A DNA stretch of 64,000 nt from Dehalococcoidia bacterium UBA2588 (GTDB taxonomy: Bacteria; Chloroflexota; Dehalococcoidia; Lucifugimonadales; UBA3495): NCBI GenBank assembly GCA_002339805.1, contig DDKW01000017.1, positions 6,730 to 70,729 of the forward strand, in the 5' to 3' direction. A program made the position numbers and the translations under genes. This document shows, piece after piece, positions 1 through 8,538 of this stretch. Numbering within the stretch: the stretch's first letter is position 1; every line of letters starts with the position of its first letter. The notes under the pieces are model-generated. The model was not told where the DNA came from and did not search any database. It was given only the letters and a program-made list of their open reading frames with translations.

Positions 1-609
1 CAAATACATAAACCGGCTGGATTGGATATTGATTCTGATGGTTTTTTATGGGTGGTAGATAGTGGCAATCATAGAATTCAGAAGTTTACTACCGATGGTG
101 AAGTTGTTAGTTCTTTTGGAGGGCTTGGTGTTGAAGAAGGACAATTCAATACTCCATGGGGTATAAAAATCGGAAGTGACAACAACGTTTATGTGGCGGA
201 CTGGAGGAATAACAGAGTCCAAAAATTAGACAAAGAAGGTAACTTCTTGATGTCCGTTGGAGACAGTGAAGGCGACGGAAAACTAACTCGCCCTAGTGGT
301 GTAGCGGTAGACGGAGATGGCTTTATATATGCTGTTGATTGGGGAGGACAAGAAGTTGTCAAAGTATATGATCCTGCAGGGAAGCATATTGACAATATAA
401 TAGGTGACTGCGAAGGGTATACTAAATGGGCACAGACTAGGATGGATTCTGATCCAGAAGGTATGGCTGCGCAGAGGGCGGAAGTTTCTGATTTCACAAT
501 AGAACGAGTTTTCTTTCAGCCTACTAATATAGAAATAGATTCTGAAGGCCGGATTCTCATAGTTGATTGCGGCCGCCATCGTATACAAATATATAAAAAA
601 GAGTATTAG
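1..609 (+). CDS. NHL-repeat beta-propeller protein, 5' end missing
   Basis: The reading frame is open from base 1, so the gene starts before the window and only the last 203 residues are seen. They show repeated NHL blades: a Gly-Leu/Ile-x-Ile-Asp start, a central xVaDWxNNRVQKL or VDSGNHRIQKF strand, and an FGGxGxxxGqFntPwGI connector. The final blade ends VDCGRHRIQIYKK. NHL propellers are ligand- or protein-binding scaffolds, often secreted in this kind of bacterium; any signal peptide would be off-window. The next gene follows by 17 bases with its own Shine-Dalgarno sequence, suggesting co-transcription. The exact ligand cannot be inferred. Confidence 0.85.
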   Translation, partial: QIHKPAGLDIDSDGFLWVVDSGNHRIQKFTTDGEVVSSFGGLGVEEGQFNTPWGIKIGSDNNVYVADWRNNRVQKLDKEGNFLMSVGDSEGDGKLTRPSGVAVDGDGFIYAVDWGGQEVVKVYDPAGKHIDNIIGDCEGYTKWAQTRMDSDPEGMAAQRAEVSDFTIERVFFQPTNIEIDSEGRILIVDCGRHRIQIYKKEY

Positions 610-626
610 GAAATTAGAGAGGTAAT

Positions 627-1754
627 ATGACATCAACAAGTAAAGATCCAATCTTAGTGGTCATCCAACTCACAGGCGGTAATGATCCATTGAATACGAT
701 AGTTCCTTACAATAATCCGATTTATTACGACAATCGACCAAATCTCGCGATACCTCAAGATGAAGTGTTGCCAATTGATAGCGAATATGGATTTAATCCA
801 GCACTGGCTCCGATAAAAGAATTATATGACCAAGGGAAAGTTTCTATAATTAATGGAGTTGGGTATAACAACCCAAACAGGTCTCATTTTAGATCTATGG
901 ACATATGGCACACTTGCGAGCCTGATAAAGTAGGAACCGAAGGGTGGCTTGGCCGAGTTATCAGAGACCTCGATCCAAAAGCAGATAACGTGCTGACTGG
1001 GGTCAACTTTGGGCAAGGGCTACCTAGATCGTTAGCATTGTCGGGCGTGCCTGTAGCTTCAGTTTCCATGCTAGAGAGCTACGGGATCTTGAACACTGTC
1101 ACCGAAGAACCGAATAGAACAGTAGCTTTAGATATATTTTCTAAAATGTACTCTCCAACCATAGGATCAAGTGCTGTTATGGATTATTTAGGGCAAACAG
1201 GACTGGATGCTCTAAAAGGGGCAGACATTCTCAAGACTGCTCCAGAAAAATACACATCGAGTATTGAATACGCAGAGTCTCAGATTTCTAATAATTTGAG
1301 AGGGATAGCAAAAGTTCTAACGGCCGATCTTGGTACCAGAATATTTTACACAGAGCAGATTGGATATGATACTCATTCAGGGCAAGCTGAAGGCCATAGA
1401 AAACTATGGACTGACCTTTCTAGAGGAATTCATGATTTCTATGCAGATCTCCAGGAACATGGAGTTTCTGAGAATGTTGTCATGCTACTCTTTACAGAAT
1501 TTGGTAGAAGAGTACAAGATAACGGGACTGGTACCGACCATGGTTCAGGGGGAATGGCAATGGCAATAGGCGATAGAGTGAATGGAGGAATGTTCGGAGA
1601 ATATCCTTCCATCAAGTCGGAGGATTTGCTTGAAGGCGACTTGCAATTCAATCATGACTTTAGAGGGGTTTATACCACCATAGTTGAAGATTGGCTAAAT
1701 CTTGATCCTGTATCAGTTACCGGAGGTCAGTTCGAAAAACTGTCGTTCGTCTAG
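627..1754 (+). CDS. DUF1501 family protein
   Basis: 375 residues, ATG preceded by AGAGAGG. The N-terminus carries the DUF1501 opening (VVIQLTGGNDPLNTIVPY) and the family's NRSHFRSMDIWHT segment around residues 88-100; later TEFGRRVQDNGTGTDHGSGG matches the conserved distal metal-site-like region. DUF1501 proteins belong to the alkaline-phosphatase/sulfatase-like fold and are usually exported by Tat and paired with DUF1800. Here there is no visible Tat signal and no DUF1800 neighbour; the partner is the NHL protein upstream. The molecular function is not established for the family. Confidence 0.85.
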   Translation: MTSTSKDPILVVIQLTGGNDPLNTIVPYNNPIYYDNRPNLAIPQDEVLPIDSEYGFNPALAPIKELYDQGKVSIINGVGYNNPNRSHFRSMDIWHTCEPDKVGTEGWLGRVIRDLDPKADNVLTGVNFGQGLPRSLALSGVPVASVSMLESYGILNTVTEEPNRTVALDIFSKMYSPTIGSSAVMDYLGQTGLDALKGADILKTAPEKYTSSIEYAESQISNNLRGIAKVLTADLGTRIFYTEQIGYDTHSGQAEGHRKLWTDLSRGIHDFYADLQEHGVSENVVMLLFTEFGRRVQDNGTGTDHGSGGMAMAIGDRVNGGMFGEYPSIKSEDLLEGDLQFNHDFRGVYTTIVEDWLNLDPVSVTGGQFEKLSFV

Positions 1755-1774
1755 TTCACGGATTCAATAGCAAT

Positions 1775-3010
1775 TTAATTTAGTTGGTCATGATAATTTT
1801 TCTTGCCCAATGGACTGAGAAATATAGATGGGAGTATTAATATCAATCCTGCTCCTGCGCTTATAGACAAAGCTGAAGGGGTGCCCATTATTTCTGCTAG
1901 CCAACCGATAACTAGAGCAAATAAATGACCAGTGCCAATGCAGAAACTCAGAAGTCCCATTACTCTGCCTCGCATGTCAGAAGGTGTATAAAGCATTGCT
2001 ATGGTACTTTGCATGGTAGCGAATAATGAAAGACCTAAGCCACTAATAAAAAGAAGGCTTATTGATAACATGTAAATTTTGCTCCATGAAAACAGGATAA
2101 TGACTATTAAAATGGCCGTAGACCCTATAAAGAACCACAGACCGTATCTGTTTATATTCTTTGTAAAACTAATGAGCAAAGCCCCGACTGCTTGCCCTGT
2201 GCCATGACTGGAAACCAAAAAGAATGCTAAAAAAGGAGAAAGGAACAGATAATTTTTTCCGATCTCCGGAATAAAGTTAAACGCTTCAAATGCCAAACCA
2301 TTCATAAGAATCGTGACGTAAAACATTGCTAAAATCATTTTATTAGTGAATACGTATTTCATTCCCGTTGTAACGCTCTTTGCGACGGACTCAGTTGTGA
2401 GAGTTGATATCTGTTTGGGTATACTTATCCGAGTTGATACTACTAAGGTCACGAGATGTATTAGTGCAATCGTGATGTAGGCTCCTTTAAACCCATACCA
2501 ACTAAGCATCACGCCTCCGATTAGAGGACCAAAGATTTTACCTGATACTTGAGAAAAACTGTCAATACCTAAGGCATTTACTATTCGGCGTTCTCCCACG
2601 ATATCTAATACGCCTGTACGACGTGCAGGGTCTTCAATTGCCCTGCAAGATCCATTGATCCAAGACGCTATGAAGATTTGATATGGAACAATTGATTCAG
2701 CATAAATTAAGGCAAATATAAATATGCCTGAAGCTACATTGATTAAGGCACCAGCCCAAAGAATTTTGTTGCGGTCAAAACGATCAGCTATTAAGCCAGT
2801 AAAGATAGAGAATACAGGCCTTGGTAGGTTGTTTGCGAAAAAGAAAACTCCAAATTGAAGAGGTGAGTTAGTGAGTTCAAGTAGAAGCCACCCTAGTACT
2901 AATAGCTCCATCTGGCGGCCAATTTCTGTCAGAACCCCGAAATACCAAATCATGCGGTATTTCGGCATGCGCAAGACTTCTAGAGTAGGGGAGTTAATAA
3001 AGGCTTGCAA
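1775..3010 (-). CDS. MFS transporter (MFS_3/enterobactin-exporter-like)
   Basis: 411 residues with about twelve hydrophobic segments. The N-terminus LEVLRMPKYRMIWYFGVLTEIGRQME and the loop LIADRFDRNKILW fit the MFS_3 group of putative drug or siderophore exporters. The start used is TTG; the family-typical LR-x4-YR-x2-W segment lies just after it, so the next internal ATG (base 2968) would cut into conserved sequence. It lies 4 bases downstream of msrA on the same strand and is probably co-transcribed. The substrate is unknown. A second MFS_3-like exporter is encoded at 16867-18108. Confidence 0.85.
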   Translation of the reverse strand: MQAFINSPTLEVLRMPKYRMIWYFGVLTEIGRQMELLVLGWLLLELTNSPLQFGVFFFANNLPRPVFSIFTGLIADRFDRNKILWAGALINVASGIFIFALIYAESIVPYQIFIASWINGSCRAIEDPARRTGVLDIVGERRIVNALGIDSFSQVSGKIFGPLIGGVMLSWYGFKGAYITIALIHLVTLVVSTRISIPKQISTLTTESVAKSVTTGMKYVFTNKMILAMFYVTILMNGLAFEAFNFIPEIGKNYLFLSPFLAFFLVSSHGTGQAVGALLISFTKNINRYGLWFFIGSTAILIVIILFSWSKIYMLSISLLFISGLGLSLFATMQSTIAMLYTPSDMRGRVMGLLSFCIGTGHLFALVIGWLAEIMGTPSALSISAGAGLILILPSIFLSPLGKKNYHDQLN

Positions 3011-3014
3011 GATC

Positions 3015-3545
3015 TTACTTAAGGAACTGTAAAAAGTGTTCTCTGAGTTTAGTTATTTTTGGGTTAATGATGTATGTACAATAACCAGCGTCAGGGTTAT
3101 TTATGAAGTAATTCATGTGATAGTCTTCTGCTTCATAGAATATGTCGAAGTCGCAAACTTCGGTCACTATCGGAGCTTTCCACAAATCTTGGTTTGTTAG
3201 CTCCGAGATTAAAGTGTTAGCTACCGCCTTTTGTTCTTCAGAGTGTGTGAATATCGCGGACCTGTACTGTGTGCCAATATCTCCGCCTTGCCGGTTAAGG
3301 GTAGTTGGGTCGTGGGTGAGAAAATATATGGTCAAGAGATCGAGATAGGAAATGACTTCCTCATCGAAATGGACTTGCACTGCTTCCGCATGACCAGTAG
3401 TTCCTGTGCATACTTCACGGTAAGTTGGATTTTCAGTGTGGCCACCAGTGTATCCCGAAGTGACTTGAGTAACACCTTTCAGTAACTGCAAAGTCGCTTC
3501 AGTACACCAAAAACAGCCATTTGCTAATGTTGCGATGGTAACCAT
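3015..3545 (-). CDS. msrA: Peptide methionine (S)-S-oxide reductase MsrA
   Basis: 176 residues. The catalytic GCFWC motif is at residues 10-14 (nucleophile Cys11), followed by the MsrA hallmarks VTSGYTGG, NPTYREVCTGTTGHAEAVQV, QGGDIGTQYRSAIF and FYEAEDYHMNY. It reduces methionine-S-sulfoxide in proteins, probably recycled by thioredoxin (a trx gene is 2.5 kb away). The nucleophile is encoded as Cys, not Sec, although the genome carries tRNA-Sec. Head of a two-gene unit with the MFS exporter. Confidence 0.97.
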   Translation of the reverse strand: MVTIATLANGCFWCTEATLQLLKGVTQVTSGYTGGHTENPTYREVCTGTTGHAEAVQVHFDEEVISYLDLLTIYFLTHDPTTLNRQGGDIGTQYRSAIFTHSEEQKAVANTLISELTNQDLWKAPIVTEVCDFDIFYEAEDYHMNYFINNPDAGYCTYIINPKITKLREHFLQFLK

Positions 3546-3596
3546 GATCTCATCTCTGTTTAAAAATTCTATGCATCTGTGATACGGATACCGGTC

Positions 3597-4088
3597 TTAA
3601 TATAAATTGATCACATTTCCATCAATAGCGGCTTGCCGTAAATCTTGGGCTCCTGAGAGTTGTTGTTTGATTTGACTGATTGCGTCTGAAAGCATTTCAG
3701 GGTTTACTTTTGAAGCTGCATCTTCGTGGGTTGCCTCGGTGAGTAACGAAGAGAATTCGTTCTCAATAGTTTCCAGCGACCAAGTGACTTGATTTTCGAC
3801 ATCTTCAATCTGGTCAGGGAAATCTACATGAGAATTGCCGGGTCTTTCTAGCCTATCGTAGCCTCCTCTGTGCCAGTGTCCTGGTTTACCATGGCAGTCA
3901 AATCTAAGGACTTCTTCCATTCCTACATCGACTCCTATGGTCGGTCCGCCCATTGTCATTGCTCCAGTGTCTCTTTGTACTGTTAAGATTCGTAAAGGCC
4001 ATACATAGGCAGCTACTTGCCCGTCTTCAGAGATTGGAACACTAATTGCAGTACCTTGATAGGTTTCTCCATCTAACTTTTTAGCCAT
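3597..4088 (-). CDS. Conserved hypothetical protein in CMD operon
   Basis: 163 residues, ATG preceded by GAGGAGAG. I do not recognise the family with confidence. It is soluble-looking, with an N-terminal beta-rich half (EDGQVAAYVWPLRI, TGAMTMGGPTIGVDVGMEEVLRFDCH) and a striking GKPGHWHRGGYDRLE segment rich in His/Cys that could bind metal; the C-terminal half is helical and ends with a Gln-rich stretch. It is the third gene of a tight operon after two CMD-domain (AhpD-like) proteins, 17 bases downstream of the second, so a linked oxidative or small-molecule role is likely. Confidence 0.75.
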   Translation of the reverse strand: MAKKLDGETYQGTAISVPISEDGQVAAYVWPLRILTVQRDTGAMTMGGPTIGVDVGMEEVLRFDCHGKPGHWHRGGYDRLERPGNSHVDFPDQIEDVENQVTWSLETIENEFSSLLTEATHEDAASKVNPEMLSDAISQIKQQLSGAQDLRQAAIDGNVINLY

Positions 4089-4105
4089 TTTATTCTCTCC
4101 TCATT

Positions 4106-4690
4106 TTATTGTGGTTTGGATTCTAATGGTTCTCCGAGTCCTAGCATCAATCTATTAGCCCAAGAAAAAATTGATGAAGATAAAACGATATCTAGGATTT
4201 CATCCGCTTCTAAGCCATTTGCGGATAATTCAGCTACATCATCTTTTACAACTTCAGGTGGGCACAGTGATAGTTTATGTGAAAAATTATAAATAGACCT
4301 TTTCCGTGTATCCAAATCAGCAGGATTAGTGTTTTTGAATATACTGTCTATGTCGCTGGTAGTTTTGGTAAGGTCGTTGTATCGGCTTGCGTGAACAGCA
4401 GTGCAATAAATGCACTCATTAGTGACTGACGTAGCGACTGCACTCAATTCCGTTTCTGCCCGCGATAATCCTCCCCTACTGTACATTATCCCGTTGAATA
4501 GAGGAGTTCTATGTATCAATGTTTCTGGGTCATGAGCTAGTACCAGCACATACTCGCCTACTTGGCGATTTGAAGGGGTAGTTTGCAGGGCTTGTAGTTG
4601 CAATTCTGAAGCCGTGTTAATATCTATAGGTGTTACAAAAGGATTCCAAAAAGGAACATCAATAGTGAAATCCATCACTTTGTTGGTCAT
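4106..4690 (-). CDS. AhpD-like/carboxymuconolactone decarboxylase domain protein (Avi_7169-like)
   Basis: 194 residues, strong GGAGGG before ATG. The AhpD-type active site C-x2-C-x3-H is intact (Cys93, Cys96, His100 in NECIYCTAVH). The preceding FNGIMYSRGGLSRAETELSAVA matches the CMD subfamily usually annotated Avi_7169, which is encoded next to an Avi_7170 partner, as here. Likely a thiol peroxidase-like or dehalogenase-like redox protein; the substrate is unknown. Its start overlaps the stop of the upstream partner by 4 bases (ATGA), implying translational coupling. Confidence 0.85.
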   Translation of the reverse strand: MTNKVMDFTIDVPFWNPFVTPIDINTASELQLQALQTTPSNRQVGEYVLVLAHDPETLIHRTPLFNGIMYSRGGLSRAETELSAVATSVTNECIYCTAVHASRYNDLTKTTSDIDSIFKNTNPADLDTRKRSIYNFSHKLSLCPPEVVKDDVAELSANGLEADEILDIVLSSSIFSWANRLMLGLGEPLESKPQ

Positions 4691-5175
4691 AGACCCTCCT
4701 TCATTACTCGTAGTCCTTTAGCTACTCTCAGCTGATAGCTAACGAATGCTATTATGGCGAAAATACCAACAATTTCCGTGTCTGAAAGTCCGGATGATTT
4801 TAATTTTGCGATTTGTGACTGAGGGTCGGATTTGGGATCTCGGCTATTTGCGTCTATATGATTCATTATCGATGCGAGTCGTAGATCCTTCGGAAGTTCA
4901 TTAATATCGTATATATCCTGGTCATCTTCATTAGTGACCAATTCTTTGTAATGGTCTGCTAACTGCATTTCATCGTTTAGCAAGCAGATTCTAACCGCGA
5001 CGGCAGCCCTTTGTGAATGATTTAGAATACTTGGGTTTTCTGGGAAAATTGCTGCCTGATAAGATTGTTCTGTCAATTCAAAAAGATTCGCCCTGGAGTT
5101 TATAGCGGGCGCCAGAAGGGATGATTCATCAATGTCCAGTAATTTTAATAAAGTTGTGTCAAATGGTGATTTCAT
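4687..5175 (-). CDS. CMD domain protein without Cys pair (Avi_7170-like)
   Basis: 162 residues. The C-terminal segment GLSDTEIVGIFAIIAFVSYQLRVAKGLRVM is typical of the Avi_7170-type CMD protein, a degenerate AhpD-like fold lacking the CxxC site, partnered with the Avi_7169-type protein that follows with a 4-base overlap. The pair is best read as two subunits of one complex. First gene of the minus-strand operon 5175 to 3597. It is divergent from the oligoribonuclease gene across a 135-base AT-rich region. Confidence 0.8.
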   Translation of the reverse strand: MKSPFDTTLLKLLDIDESSLLAPAINSRANLFELTEQSYQAAIFPENPSILNHSQRAAVAVRICLLNDEMQLADHYKELVTNEDDQDIYDINELPKDLRLASIMNHIDANSRDPKSDPQSQIAKLKSSGLSDTEIVGIFAIIAFVSYQLRVAKGLRVMKEGL

Positions 5176-5322
5176 GACGAGATGTTACCACATATGGCAA
5201 GGTTTAACATAATGTTCGGTAGGTATTCACATATGATTGTGGAATAAAGACCATGTTTAATATTTGCTAAAGGTTTGGTATATTTTATTTAATAATATAA
5301 AGAATGTGATGTGAACACTAAT

Positions 5323-5877
5323 ATGGACAAAACCAATAAAGTTCAGAACCTAGTTTGGATAGACATGGAATTTACTGGACTGGCTGATGACCAGATTATT
5401 CTTGAAATAGCCTGTTTAGTCACCGATAAAGACCTCAATGTGTTGTCTCAAGGGCTAAATTTAGTTATTCATCGATCTGAGACAGAATTAATGAGGATTG
5501 AAGAATGGTCGCTAAATACCCATACAGAATCTGGATTGCTTGAAAAAGTTAAACACTCTCTTCTCAGTATAGGTGAGGCCGACCGTGTAGTTGTGGACTT
5601 TATTTCTGAATTCACCATCAAACGTAAAGCAATCTTATGTGGTAATTCCATACACACAGATAGGAGATTCATACACAAAGAGATGCCTCTTCTGGATGGA
5701 TTTTTGCACTACAGAATGGTTGACGTGACATCAGTTAAAGAACTAATAGAACGATGGTATCCTGAGAAGCCTACTACGCCTGCTAAGAAAAATTCTCATG
5801 CCGCGTTGGATGATATCAAGGAGAGTCTGACGGAGTTGAAGTGGTATAAAGACCACTTCTTCGTGGCCATAGCATAA
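5323..5877 (+). CDS. orn: Oligoribonuclease
   Basis: About 184 residues. The DEDDh exonuclease signature is complete: WIDMEFTGL near the N-terminus (first Asp and Glu), the GNSIHTDRRFI segment in the middle, and the C-terminal SHAALDDIKES carrying the catalytic His and last Asp. It degrades 2-5 nt RNAs, including pGpG, in the cytoplasm. ATG at 5323 gives an N-terminus close to known Orn proteins; an in-frame GTG at 5311 would add four residues. The gene ends 15 bases before the tRNA-Sec gene on the opposite strand. Confidence 0.95.
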   Translation: MDKTNKVQNLVWIDMEFTGLADDQIILEIACLVTDKDLNVLSQGLNLVIHRSETELMRIEEWSLNTHTESGLLEKVKHSLLSIGEADRVVVDFISEFTIKRKAILCGNSIHTDRRFIHKEMPLLDGFLHYRMVDVTSVKELIERWYPEKPTTPAKKNSHAALDDIKESLTELKWYKDHFFVAIA

Positions 5878-5892
5878 TCGTTCGTGCAAATT

Positions 5893-5989
5893 TGGCGGGG
5901 ATGCGAGGGAGTCGAACCCACCAACCCAATTTTTCATCAGGCACAACGGATTTGAAGTCCGCAGGAGCCACCGGGCCCCATCCACCCCC
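5893..5989 (-). tRNA. selC: tRNA-Sec (anticodon TCA)
   Basis: Read on the minus strand, the sequence folds as a selenocysteine tRNA: a long acceptor stem (GGGGGTGG against GCATCCCC, one G-G mismatch at the inner end), a 6-bp D stem GGGGCC/GGCTCC with a 4-base loop, an anticodon arm with loop CTTCAAA (TCA at 5953-5955), a long variable arm (CCTGAT/ATTGGG) and a T arm with loop TTCGACT. The CCA end is encoded (5893-5895). The T stem has one T-T mismatch. Long D stem, extra-long variable arm and UCA anticodon together leave little doubt. It lies between orn and trx. Confidence 0.95.
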
Positions 5990-5995
5990 TTGGGT

Positions 5996-6325
5996 TTAGC
6001 TTCCTAAAACGGAATCTATTTTCTTTTTCAAAGCACCTTTGGGTAACGCACCAATGACTTGGTCAACTGGTTTCCCGTCTTTAAAAAATATTAATGCAGG
6101 TATGCTGCGTATTCCATATTTAGTAGCGATTTCAGGAGAATTATCTATATCTACTTTAGCTACGTTTAATTTCCCTGTATATTCTTCTGCCAAATCATGA
6201 ACAGCGGGTGCAATCATTTTACAAGGCCCACACCATTCAGCCCAGAAGTCTACAAGTATTGGGAGATCAGAGTTAAGCACTTCGTCTTCCCATGTGTTGT
6301 CAGTTACGTTTACAGGTCCAGCCAT
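5996..6325 (-). CDS. trxA: Thioredoxin
   Basis: 109 residues from the ATG at 6325, which has CTGGAGGAA at good spacing; an upstream in-frame TTG at 6352 lacks such support. WCGPC is at residues 31-35 in the canonical VDFWAEWCGPCKM context, followed by the cis-Pro loop (IRSIPALIFFKDG). General cytoplasmic disulfide reductase and probable electron donor for MsrA. Divergent from the methyltransferase gene, with its own promoter at 6366-6394. Confidence 0.97.
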   Translation of the reverse strand: MAGPVNVTDNTWEDEVLNSDLPILVDFWAEWCGPCKMIAPAVHDLAEEYTGKLNVAKVDIDNSPEIATKYGIRSIPALIFFKDGKPVDQVIGALPKGALKKKIDSVLGS

Positions 6326-6365
6326 TAATTCCTCCAGAACAATAAGTTGCAATTTTGTAGACTAC

Positions 6366-6394
6366 AGTTTATCTCTGCGTTCAATTGGGGTCAA
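6366..6394 (-). promoter_or_regulatory. Probable sigma-A promoter of trxA
   Basis: On the minus strand, TTGACC (6389-6394) and TAAACT (6366-6371) are separated by exactly 17 bp, about 40 bp upstream of the trxA start codon. Confidence 0.55.
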
Positions 6395-6453
6395 CCACGT
6401 TTTGTTTTGTTATCTTTGTGAAATTACGTTTTATGGTTTAATGTTTATTAATT

Positions 6454-7650
6454 ATGGATATGCAAGTAAATATAAATAATGGCGATAGGTTTGAAGTCGA
6501 ATTAGAAACTTGGACGGACCAAGGGGAAACACTATGTCACATTGAAAACTTAAAAGCCGTTGTCTTTGGTGGCATTCCCGGAGAGCGAGCAGTTATTGAG
6601 GTTCTTAGAGTAAAAAAAGAATACATAGCAGCTAAAGTGGTAGAAGTTCTGATTCCGAGTGAAGACCGACAAGCCATAGACTGTCAGTATTTCGGAGAAT
6701 GTACTGGATGCCAATATAGACACCTTAAATACACAAAACAGCTGGAATTAAAAAAGGCGTATTTGGACCGTACATTATCAGAGAATATTACTTTACATAA
6801 CAATGTGCTGCGAGATGTTATTCCTAGTGCTGTCCAAAATCACTATAGGAACCATGCGCGGTTTACAATAAGTAAAGAAGGCATGCTGGGGTTTATAGGT
6901 AAAGAAACTCGAAGGTTTGTGCATGTTACTAAGTGCTTACTGATGAGTGATCATATCAACAAACTTATGGAAGGCCTGCAATCTAAAGCAGCTCAAACTA
7001 GGCAATTGTCTGTTAGGGCAAGTGAATTTTCCGAAGGTTATCTGATTCAGCCAAAACTTAAAGATGTAGAGATTGAATTAAATACAGGCCAATCTTCATA
7101 TTATGAACACATTGGAGATCAAAGATTCAAAGTCGCGTCGCCTTCATTTTTCCAAGTTAATAATGCTCAAGTATTAAAGATGATTGAAACCATTCGTGGG
7201 TCTGGCATGATAGATAAAACATCTCGGGTGTTGGACGCTTATGCCGGGGTTGGTACTTTAGCAATATTAATTTCTCCGTATGTTGAGTACGTGTTTGGAA
7301 TAGAAGATTCAGCAGCAGCTGTTTCAGATGCTGAGGACAATAGTGATGGACTGGATAATGTATCGTTTGAAGTGGGTAAGGCTGAAGATTTGATAAGTTC
7401 TCTGGAGTTTGATTTTGATGTAGCCATTCTAGATCCATCCAGAAAAGGATGTAATCCTGAGGCATTAACAGGATTATTAGAACGATCTCCAGAAAAGATC
7501 ATATATGTTTCATGCGAACCCAAAACTCTCTCCAGGGACGTAGCTGTTTTGAACACTAAGTATGATATAACAGATGTGATTCCGTTTGATATGTTCCCTC
7601 ATACGTATCACTTGGAAAGCATGACTTTCCTGAGATTGAAAGATGAATAA
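6454..7650 (+). CDS. 23S rRNA/tRNA uracil-5-methyltransferase, RumA/TrmA family
   Basis: 398 residues. An N-terminal TRAM-like beta domain (1-65) precedes a [4Fe-4S] cysteine set (Cys77, Cys83, Cys86 in CQYFGECTGCQYRH, plus the later TKCLLM Cys). The SAM domain shows VLDAYAGVGTLAI and LDPSRKGC, and YVSCEPKTLSRD with the nucleophile-region Cys. This combination is RlmD (RumA)-like; which uracil is methylated cannot be told from sequence. First gene of an operon: the 3' end overlaps maf by 8 bases, then tatB and tatC follow. Confidence 0.92.
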   Translation: MDMQVNINNGDRFEVELETWTDQGETLCHIENLKAVVFGGIPGERAVIEVLRVKKEYIAAKVVEVLIPSEDRQAIDCQYFGECTGCQYRHLKYTKQLELKKAYLDRTLSENITLHNNVLRDVIPSAVQNHYRNHARFTISKEGMLGFIGKETRRFVHVTKCLLMSDHINKLMEGLQSKAAQTRQLSVRASEFSEGYLIQPKLKDVEIELNTGQSSYYEHIGDQRFKVASPSFFQVNNAQVLKMIETIRGSGMIDKTSRVLDAYAGVGTLAILISPYVEYVFGIEDSAAAVSDAEDNSDGLDNVSFEVGKAEDLISSLEFDFDVAILDPSRKGCNPEALTGLLERSPEKIIYVSCEPKTLSRDVAVLNTKYDITDVIPFDMFPHTYHLESMTFLRLKDE

Positions 7651-8287
7651 ACTGCCGCTGATATTGGCGTCGAGTTCACAGAGAAGAATAGATATAATGT
7701 CTTCGTTAGGTTGGAAATACGAGAGTATTTCTCCAGACATAGATGAAACCCCTATGAAACATGAAACTGCTGAACAACTCGTGATGAGACTTGCGACTCA
7801 AAAAGCACAAGTGGTTTCCGAAAACAATCCTGGGAGAATTATTATTGCGGCCGATAGTGTAGTCGAAGTGGATGGCCGAATTTATGGAAAACCTGTGTCT
7901 CAGATTGAAGCGGAGGCGATGCTTAAAGAAATCCGGGGAACACATCACAGGATACACTCTGGCATATCAATATGTAACTCCTCTACGGGTAACATTAGGT
8001 CTCACTGTGTGACGACTGTAGTTCAGGCCAGGCGCTATTCGGATATTGAAATCAAACAATCTATCGATCGAGGGACACCTTTTGACAAAGCTGGGGCTTA
8101 TGCAATACAAGATCCATATCTTAAGCCAGTGGAGATTATAAAAGGGTGCTATTCAGGATCTCTTGGGTTACCAGTATGCAAATTAATTGAGATAATGATT
8201 GATATGGAGCAGGATACTAGTAACACTTATTTTGAAAAAGATTCGCAATGTAAGCCATTCTGCATGTTCGGAGAGGCTACAGGATGA
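7643..8287 (+). CDS. maf: Maf-family nucleotide pyrophosphatase
   Basis: 214 residues. Starts with LPLILASSSQRRIDIM, the Maf signature S-S-x-R-R, followed by DETPMKHETAEQLVMRLATQKA, IIAADSVVEVDGRIYGKP and DKAGAYAIQD, all conserved in Maf/YhdE-type house-cleaning pyrophosphatases acting on dTTP/UTP or modified nucleotides. The C-terminus is about 20 residues longer than usual and rich in Cys. Overlaps the methyltransferase by 8 bases and tatB by 4 bases (ATGA). Confidence 0.94.
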   Translation: MNKLPLILASSSQRRIDIMSSLGWKYESISPDIDETPMKHETAEQLVMRLATQKAQVVSENNPGRIIIAADSVVEVDGRIYGKPVSQIEAEAMLKEIRGTHHRIHSGISICNSSTGNIRSHCVTTVVQARRYSDIEIKQSIDRGTPFDKAGAYAIQDPYLKPVEIIKGCYSGSLGLPVCKLIEIMIDMEQDTSNTYFEKDSQCKPFCMFGEATG

Positions 8288-8538
8288 ATTTATTTGGTAT
8301 AGGTTTAACTGAAATCTTGGTGGTAGTAGTCATATCATTTGTAGTTTTAGGTCCTTCTAAAAGCATGGATATGATCAAAGATTTAGCTAAAATTCTTAGG
8401 CAATTACGGAAAGCGTGGGAAGACGTTAAGGCTACGGTAGATGATGCTGTGGATGACACAAAATTCAATTTTGATTATGTTGAAAGAATGCTAGACACAG
8501 AATCAGACAAACGTGATGATAAGGGACCTAATGACTAG
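8284..8538 (+). CDS. tatB: Sec-independent translocase TatA/TatB family protein
   Basis: 84 residues: short N-terminal transmembrane helix (FGIGLTEILVVVVISFVVLGPSK) with the Phe-Gly/Pro hinge, then an amphipathic helix (MDMIKDLAKILRQLRKAWEDV) and an acidic tail. The position directly before tatC and the LGPSKSMDMIKDL hinge favour a TatB role, though TatA and TatB are hard to separate by sequence. A separate TatA is encoded at 9358-9549. Confidence 0.88.
   Translation: MNLFGIGLTEILVVVVISFVVLGPSKSMDMIKDLAKILRQLRKAWEDVKATVDDAVDDTKFNFDYVERMLDTESDKRDDKGPND

Noticed and set aside
3015..3545. MsrA as a selenoprotein
   Set aside because: The catalytic residue codon is a normal Cys codon and no in-frame TGA occurs.
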